From Bacillota bacterium (GTDB lineage Bacteria > Bacillota_A > Clostridia > Lutisporales > Lutisporaceae), in the NCBI GenBank assembly GCA_022706865.1, contig JAKJBT010000033.1, positions 1 through 17,523 of the forward strand: a stretch of DNA of 17,523 nt, in the 5' to 3' direction. The notes below the pieces were generated by a model, which saw only the letters and a list, made by a program, of their open reading frames with translations, searched no databases and was not told the origin of the DNA. Positions 13,885 through 17,523 of this stretch are shown here, one piece after another; position 1 is the stretch's first letter; every line of letters starts with the position of its first letter. The position numbers and the translations under genes were made by a program.

Positions 13885-13912
13885 TTGTTCCCGCCGGCAG
13901 CTCCTGTATAAT
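13885..13912 (+). promoter_or_regulatory. Sigma-A promoter of the ECF S-component gene
   Basis: TTGTTC (13885-13890), 16-nt spacer, TATAAT (13907-13912, perfect). The resulting leader would be about 45 nt, too short for a known vitamin riboswitch. Confidence 0.7.
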
Positions 13913-13963
13913 GAAATCAGAGAAGCAGCATCAGCAGTACATAATTTTGGAGGAGTCGGCAAA

Positions 13964-14500
13964 ATGGAAACAAAAAATACAAATTACAGCAGCACCAGCT
14001 TTAAAATAAGAGATTTAGTACAGATGGGCCTTTTATCCGCCCTGACTTTTGTAGCTGCCTGGGCTATTCATATACCCTACGGAAACGGCGGAGTCATACA
14101 TCTGGGAGACAGTATGATATTCCTCACGGCGGTGGTCTTTGGCAGAAGATATGCCGCAATATCCGGAGCAATAGGTATGACCATGTTTGATATATTTTCG
14201 GGCTTCTCCGTGTGGGCACCATATACCTTCGTGATTAAAGCGGTAATGGGTTTGATTGCAGGCAGCCTGGCAAACCTTGGAGATTCAAAGGGCAACAGTG
14301 TTGTTAAGAATGGATTGGGAATGCTGGCGGCAGGCATCTGGATGATATTTGGATATTATGCTGCGGAAGCAATTATAACATGGAATATCACACAGCCGTT
14401 ATTCAGCATATTTGGCAATGTCATACAGGCCGGTGCAGGTGCGGCAATAGCCTTTGTAATAATAGCAGCCATAAAAAGGAGCGGTTATTTCAATAAATAA
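13964..14500 (+). CDS. ECF transporter S component (substrate-binding membrane subunit)
   Basis: A 178-aa integral membrane protein. ECF S components bind a vitamin or related micronutrient and dock onto a shared EcfA-EcfA'-EcfT energising module, which is not encoded here. About five to six hydrophobic segments are visible, the first around GLLSALTFVAAWAI (24-37). The loop IPYGNGGVIHLGDSMIFL is characteristic of the riboflavin/HMP-type S-component group, as is the AVVFGRRYAAISGAIGMTMFDIFSG stretch read in two parts. The start follows TTTTGGAGGAG. A perfect TATAAT promoter is adjacent and no riboswitch precedes it, so the substrate (for example pyridoxine, hydroxymethylpyrimidine or riboflavin) cannot be told from regulation. 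Confidence 0.85.
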   Translation: METKNTNYSSTSFKIRDLVQMGLLSALTFVAAWAIHIPYGNGGVIHLGDSMIFLTAVVFGRRYAAISGAIGMTMFDIFSGFSVWAPYTFVIKAVMGLIAGSLANLGDSKGNSVVKNGLGMLAAGIWMIFGYYAAEAIITWNITQPLFSIFGNVIQAGAGAAIAFVIIAAIKRSGYFNK

Positions 14501-14530
14501 CAGGTTCGGGTAAGACAATAGATGAGGCAT

Positions 14531-14558
14531 GGGGACATGGGGACGTTTCTCCTGTCTC
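14531..14558 (+). repeat. Second copy of the GGGGACGTTTCTCCTGTCTC repeat
   Basis: Bases 14533-14558 match the reverse complement of 9883-9908 at 25 of 26 positions. Only half of the hairpin is present, but TTTTT follows directly, and AGACA (14513-14517) could pair with TGTCT, so it may also terminate the S-component transcript. Confidence 0.7.
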
Positions 14559-14617
14559 TTTTTCTATTTTATACAAGTTTTTTGAAATCTCCCTGTAACA
14601 AATCCGGTTTACATAAT

Positions 14618-14626
14618 TGGTATAAT
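14618..14626 (+). promoter_or_regulatory. Extended -10 promoter of the SLH-GH18 gene
   Basis: TGG followed by TATAAT (14618-14626) forms an extended -10 element about 20 nt before the start codon. No convincing -35 lies 17 nt upstream, which is common for extended -10 promoters. The short distance leaves only a brief leader with GGGGAG as ribosome binding site. Confidence 0.45.
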
Positions 14627-14646
14627 GTTATGGGGAGTGTGAGACA

Positions 14647-16686
14647 ATGAAGAAAAGAGCCATAAGTTATTTTTTATTTTTATTGATGATAGCTATTGCA
14701 TTCAATACCTGTTTGCCTGCTTTTGCTGCCGAGAATGAGGATACATATGATGATGTGTCTCTTTTGGACAAGCAGACAGCTGCAGGCGAACTGCTTTTTT
14801 TTGAAGACAATTCCTATAATTTTAAGGATATAGCCAAACATTGGGCAAGAGATGAAATGCTTGAACTGAGCTATATGGATATTATGAAGGGCTACAACAG
14901 CACCACAATGCTGCCGGAAAAGAGCATATCCAGGGAAGAGTATGTGGCTATGCTTGTAAGGGCAATAGGAATTCCTACTGATGATGAGTTTGCCGAAAGC
15001 TACACCGATGTTACGGACAAGCACTGGAGCCACAAGTATGTTACAGCGGCCAAGGAGCATGGTTTGCTGTCCGTTTTCAGCGGCTATTATTTTTATCCCT
15101 ACAGGGAAATAACCAGGGAGGAAATGGCGGTAATAACGGCAAAAGCCGTACAAAATGCCGACGTTAACGGAAATATGCTTAGCTTCAAGGATATTCCGCA
15201 ATATTACAGGCATAAGGAGAGCATAGACCTGGTAACGGCATTGGGCATAATCAAGGGTCTGCCGGACGGAAGCTTCAGCCCCAAAGGAAAAGCTACAAGA
15301 GCACAAGCCGCGGCTGTAATAGGAAGAGTACTGAGAACCAGGGAGGCTTTAGGAGAAGCTGAAGACGAATATTTAACAGCTTTTGCCTCGGATTATGAAA
15401 AAAGTGTTTTAGAAGCTTTGAGCGAAGGCGATTTGGACTTTGATACTCCATTATCCCTTTCAGCGGGAAAAGAAGCCAGGCTTAATGCCAAGAGGTCTGA
15501 ACAGCTGAAAATACAATACCCCAAGGGGTTTACCGGCAGCAAGCATATGGTCAATGAGAGCTTTGCGGTCTTAAGCAAATCCAGGTACCTGGCTGAAATC
15601 GAAGCTGCTTATGAACTGGTACTTGAGAATGGAGACAGGTATTCGGTCAGGAAAAGCATTTTTATGAAAAACATAGGGGACAAATGGGTAGTATATAACA
15701 GCATTCCGGAATTCGGCGCAGATTTTGCCTCGGGAACAAAGATAAATCTTACCTGGCACTATATCTGGAAAGCTACCCCCGACATGTCAAATGTCAAGAA
15801 AATTGAAGGCCTGAATGTAGTTTCACCGACATGGTTTACTCTGGCAAACGAAAAAGGCGATCTGGAAGACAGGGGAAGCTTGAGCTACAGCAATTGGGCC
15901 CACAAAAACGGGTATAAGGTCTGGGCTTTGACAGACAATCAGTTTAATCCTGATTTGACAAGCAAAATGCTTGGCAATGCAAACGCAAAAGCAAAATTCA
16001 TAAGTTCCCTTATAAGCCAGGCAAAGAAATATAAGCTTGACGGATTAAATATCGATTTTGAAAATATGTATATAAAGGATAAGAATGCTTTTACACAGTT
16101 TATAAAGGAACTTTCCAAACAGGCAAAAGCCAATAATCTGGTGCTGTCTGTTGACGTGTCTATTATTGCCGTAAACTCCAACTGGTCTGAAAGCTTTGAC
16201 AGGGCTGCACTATCGGAGCACGTTGATTATGTGGCACTTATGGCCTATGACCAGCATTGGGGAGGCAGCCCTGTAAGCGGCTCTGTCGCACAGCTGTCCT
16301 GGGTTGAACAGAGTCTGAAGAGGGTACTTGCGGAGGTGCCGAATGAAAAGCTTTTGTTGGGAGTACCCTTCTATACAAGACTCTGGAAGGAAGAGTATGT
16401 AAGTGGAAGCAGCAAGCCTATCGTAACCTCCAATGCAATTTCCATGGAGGAAGCGGAAAAAACCGTCGCAGAAAACAATGCTGCAAAAATTTGGGACCCT
16501 GCAAGCGGTCAATACTATGCAACATACAAGAAGGGCAATGCAACCTACAAGATATGGCTGGAGGACGAAAAATCCATAAGTCTGAAGGCTGAATTGGTGA
16601 ACAAGTACAGGCTTGCGGGTATAGCTTCATGGAAGTATGGCCTTGAAAAGCCCGCAATATGGGATGTAATAGCAAAGACAATCTAG
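14647..16686 (+). CDS. Secreted SLH-domain GH18 glycoside hydrolase
   Basis: A 679-aa surface enzyme. The signal peptide is residues 1-28 (KKRAISYF, hydrophobic core, LPAFAAEN). Three SLH domains lie at about 59-105, 119-165 and 180-228 (FKDIAKHWARDEM, YTDVTDKHWSHKYV, GLPDGSFSPKGKATRAQAAA) and would anchor it to secondary cell-wall polymer. A linker domain of unclear type covers about 235-365. The GH18 barrel runs from about 368 to the end: the catalytic DGLNIDFE (465-472, acid Glu472, Asp470) and YVALMAYDQHWGG are present, as is the closing GIASWKYGLE. Similar GH18 proteins in spore formers hydrolyse peptidoglycan or cortex; chitinase activity is also possible. Its stop codon interlocks with that of the convergent LysM gene. 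Confidence 0.92.
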   Translation: MKKRAISYFLFLLMIAIAFNTCLPAFAAENEDTYDDVSLLDKQTAAGELLFFEDNSYNFKDIAKHWARDEMLELSYMDIMKGYNSTTMLPEKSISREEYVAMLVRAIGIPTDDEFAESYTDVTDKHWSHKYVTAAKEHGLLSVFSGYYFYPYREITREEMAVITAKAVQNADVNGNMLSFKDIPQYYRHKESIDLVTALGIIKGLPDGSFSPKGKATRAQAAAVIGRVLRTREALGEAEDEYLTAFASDYEKSVLEALSEGDLDFDTPLSLSAGKEARLNAKRSEQLKIQYPKGFTGSKHMVNESFAVLSKSRYLAEIEAAYELVLENGDRYSVRKSIFMKNIGDKWVVYNSIPEFGADFASGTKINLTWHYIWKATPDMSNVKKIEGLNVVSPTWFTLANEKGDLEDRGSLSYSNWAHKNGYKVWALTDNQFNPDLTSKMLGNANAKAKFISSLISQAKKYKLDGLNIDFENMYIKDKNAFTQFIKELSKQAKANNLVLSVDVSIIAVNSNWSESFDRAALSEHVDYVALMAYDQHWGGSPVSGSVAQLSWVEQSLKRVLAEVPNEKLLLGVPFYTRLWKEEYVSGSSKPIVTSNAISMEEAEKTVAENNAAKIWDPASGQYYATYKKGNATYKIWLEDEKSISLKAELVNKYRLAGIASWKYGLEKPAIWDVIAKTI

Positions 16687-17402
16687 AAAAATTCCAATGT
16701 ATCGGCAATATCGCGCAGATGCTCTTTGTCTGTCCAGAGAATGAAGTATCTGCAGCTATTGCCTTCAATCTCGGCAGGTTCCGGATATTCAACTATCAGG
16801 GCGGACTGTCTCCGCATCTCCCTGGGCTGGTCGGAAGAGGGCGTAATAAAGAAGGCTTCCCGACCGCGGAATTCAGTCCTGCTTATTGTCGGATGCGTAC
16901 CGTAAGGTTTCAGCTTATGGTATGCTTCTTTTTTACATATTTCTTCCGGGGCTGCATCACCGGAAATGGCAGATATCTGAAAGAATCCGTCTATTCCTTC
17001 ATACCGTCTGCTGTCAAATCTGCTCCAGAGATAAGGGTACCTGAACCTGACCCTATAGGCCTCATTGGAATAGCTTGATGATATCGTAGGCAGGCATATG
17101 ATCTGACCAATGAGCAGTGCATCAGGATTGAGATTGGGATTGGATTTCAACAATTCCGATAGACGCATTTTGAATTTTTTAGCAATGGAATAAAAGGTAT
17201 CTTTTTTTTGTACGGTGTAGGTTGTGGCTCCTAAGGGACAGTCTGAAGGCTGTGACGTCAGTGGTATGCTTATTTCCTGTCCCGGCAGCAAATGGTCGGG
17301 TTCCAGGCTAGGATTGGCTTCTATCAAGTCATCCAGAGAAACATTATAGAATCTTGATATTGAATATAGAGTATCTCCTTCCCGCACTATATAACCGTGC
17401 AT
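16683..17402 (-). CDS. LysM-repeat protein with a conserved C-terminal domain
   Basis: A 239-aa protein. Two LysM domains bind N-acetylglucosamine-containing glycans such as peptidoglycan: about residues 3-48 (YIVREGDTLYSISRFYNVSL, ANPSLEP, LPGQEISIP) and about 61-106 (YTVQKKDTFYSIAKKF, SNPNLNP, LIGQIICLP). The remaining 125 residues form a separate domain (VRFRYPYLWSRFDSRRYEG, GFFQISAI, KLKPYGTHP, ALIVEYPEP, YFILWTDKEHL) that I cannot name; it has no evident hydrolase motif. The start at 17402 is chosen because GAGGTG sits 6 nt upstream; an in-frame ATG 30 nt further up has no such site. There is no signal peptide, as in several spore-coat LysM proteins, which would fit assembly from the mother-cell cytoplasm, but that is inference. 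Confidence 0.87.
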   Translation of the reverse strand: MHGYIVREGDTLYSISRFYNVSLDDLIEANPSLEPDHLLPGQEISIPLTSQPSDCPLGATTYTVQKKDTFYSIAKKFKMRLSELLKSNPNLNPDALLIGQIICLPTISSSYSNEAYRVRFRYPYLWSRFDSRRYEGIDGFFQISAISGDAAPEEICKKEAYHKLKPYGTHPTISRTEFRGREAFFITPSSDQPREMRRQSALIVEYPEPAEIEGNSCRYFILWTDKEHLRDIADTLEFF

Positions 17403-17443
17403 TGCAATCACCTCTTTATACATTATATTCACTTAAAGGTTTG

Positions 17444-17449
17444 ATTATA
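17444..17449 (-). promoter_or_regulatory. Possible -10 box of the LysM gene
   Basis: TATAAT on the - strand (17449-17444), about 40 nt upstream of the start. No convincing -35 was found at the right distance. Beyond it, 17450-17523 shows nothing that I can name. Confidence 0.25.
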
Positions 17450-17523
17450 TCTTGTGCGCAATAGAAGAATAATGCGACATAATTAAAGTCTGCATAACCA
17501 AGCAAGAGCTTGTATAGTATAGC

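Noticed and set aside
13854..13963. A vitamin riboswitch before the ECF S-component gene
   Set aside because: The perfect TATAAT at 13907 leaves only about 45 nt of leader, and no THI, RFN or cobalamin box words are present.

Overview
The window looks like a chromosomal segment of a low-to-moderate GC, Gram-positive, endospore-forming anaerobe of the class Clostridia. The grounds are strong GGAGG-type ribosome binding sites, TTG starts, spore-coat genes of the CotS and CotSA families, S-layer-homology (SLH) surface proteins, LysM and GH18 cell-wall proteins, and a clostridial thiolase. I cannot assign a genus.

Region 1 (1-2122). After a partial gene end come four small + strand genes (326, 726, 1353, 1768) that I do not recognise. 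They are built from shared modules: an N-terminal V-x-MPE module, a CCCP/beta-rich core with a fixed Cys spacing, and a basic coiled-coil tail. Three of the four are preceded by a near-identical leader that resembles a late mother-cell (sigma-K type) promoter. This is the most unusual part of the window.

Region 2 (2129-7616). This is a spore coat and polysaccharide locus. On the - strand are a 69-aa amphi-Trp protein, a CotS/CotI-type kinase-fold gene broken by an internal deletion, and an intact CotS-family gene. Divergently, on the + strand, lies a tight operon of a CotSA-like glycosyltransferase, UDP-glucose 6-dehydrogenase and a nucleotide-sugar epimerase. The operon probably makes UDP-glucuronate and a C4 epimer and uses them for glycosylation of the spore surface. 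Sigma-E-like and sigma-K-like promoter candidates lie in the divergent gap.

Region 3 (7617-9908). A structured intergenic stretch precedes an acetyl-CoA acetyltransferase gene and an SDR reductase gene (together acetyl-CoA to 3-hydroxybutyryl-CoA, or a FabG role). The pair ends in a 61-nt hairpin built from a repeat that recurs near 14.5 kb.

Region 4 (9919-12984, - strand). It holds a secreted YcdB/PepSY-type protein with three SLH repeats and, upstream, an RluF-type 23S rRNA pseudouridine synthase.

Region 5 (13188-17523). It holds an unrecognised 221-aa protein, an ECF transporter S component with a good sigma-A promoter, an SLH-GH18 glycosidase, and a convergent LysM protein whose stop codon interlocks with that of the glycosidase (CTAG). 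No tRNA, rRNA, CRISPR array, insertion sequence or transposase gene was seen.
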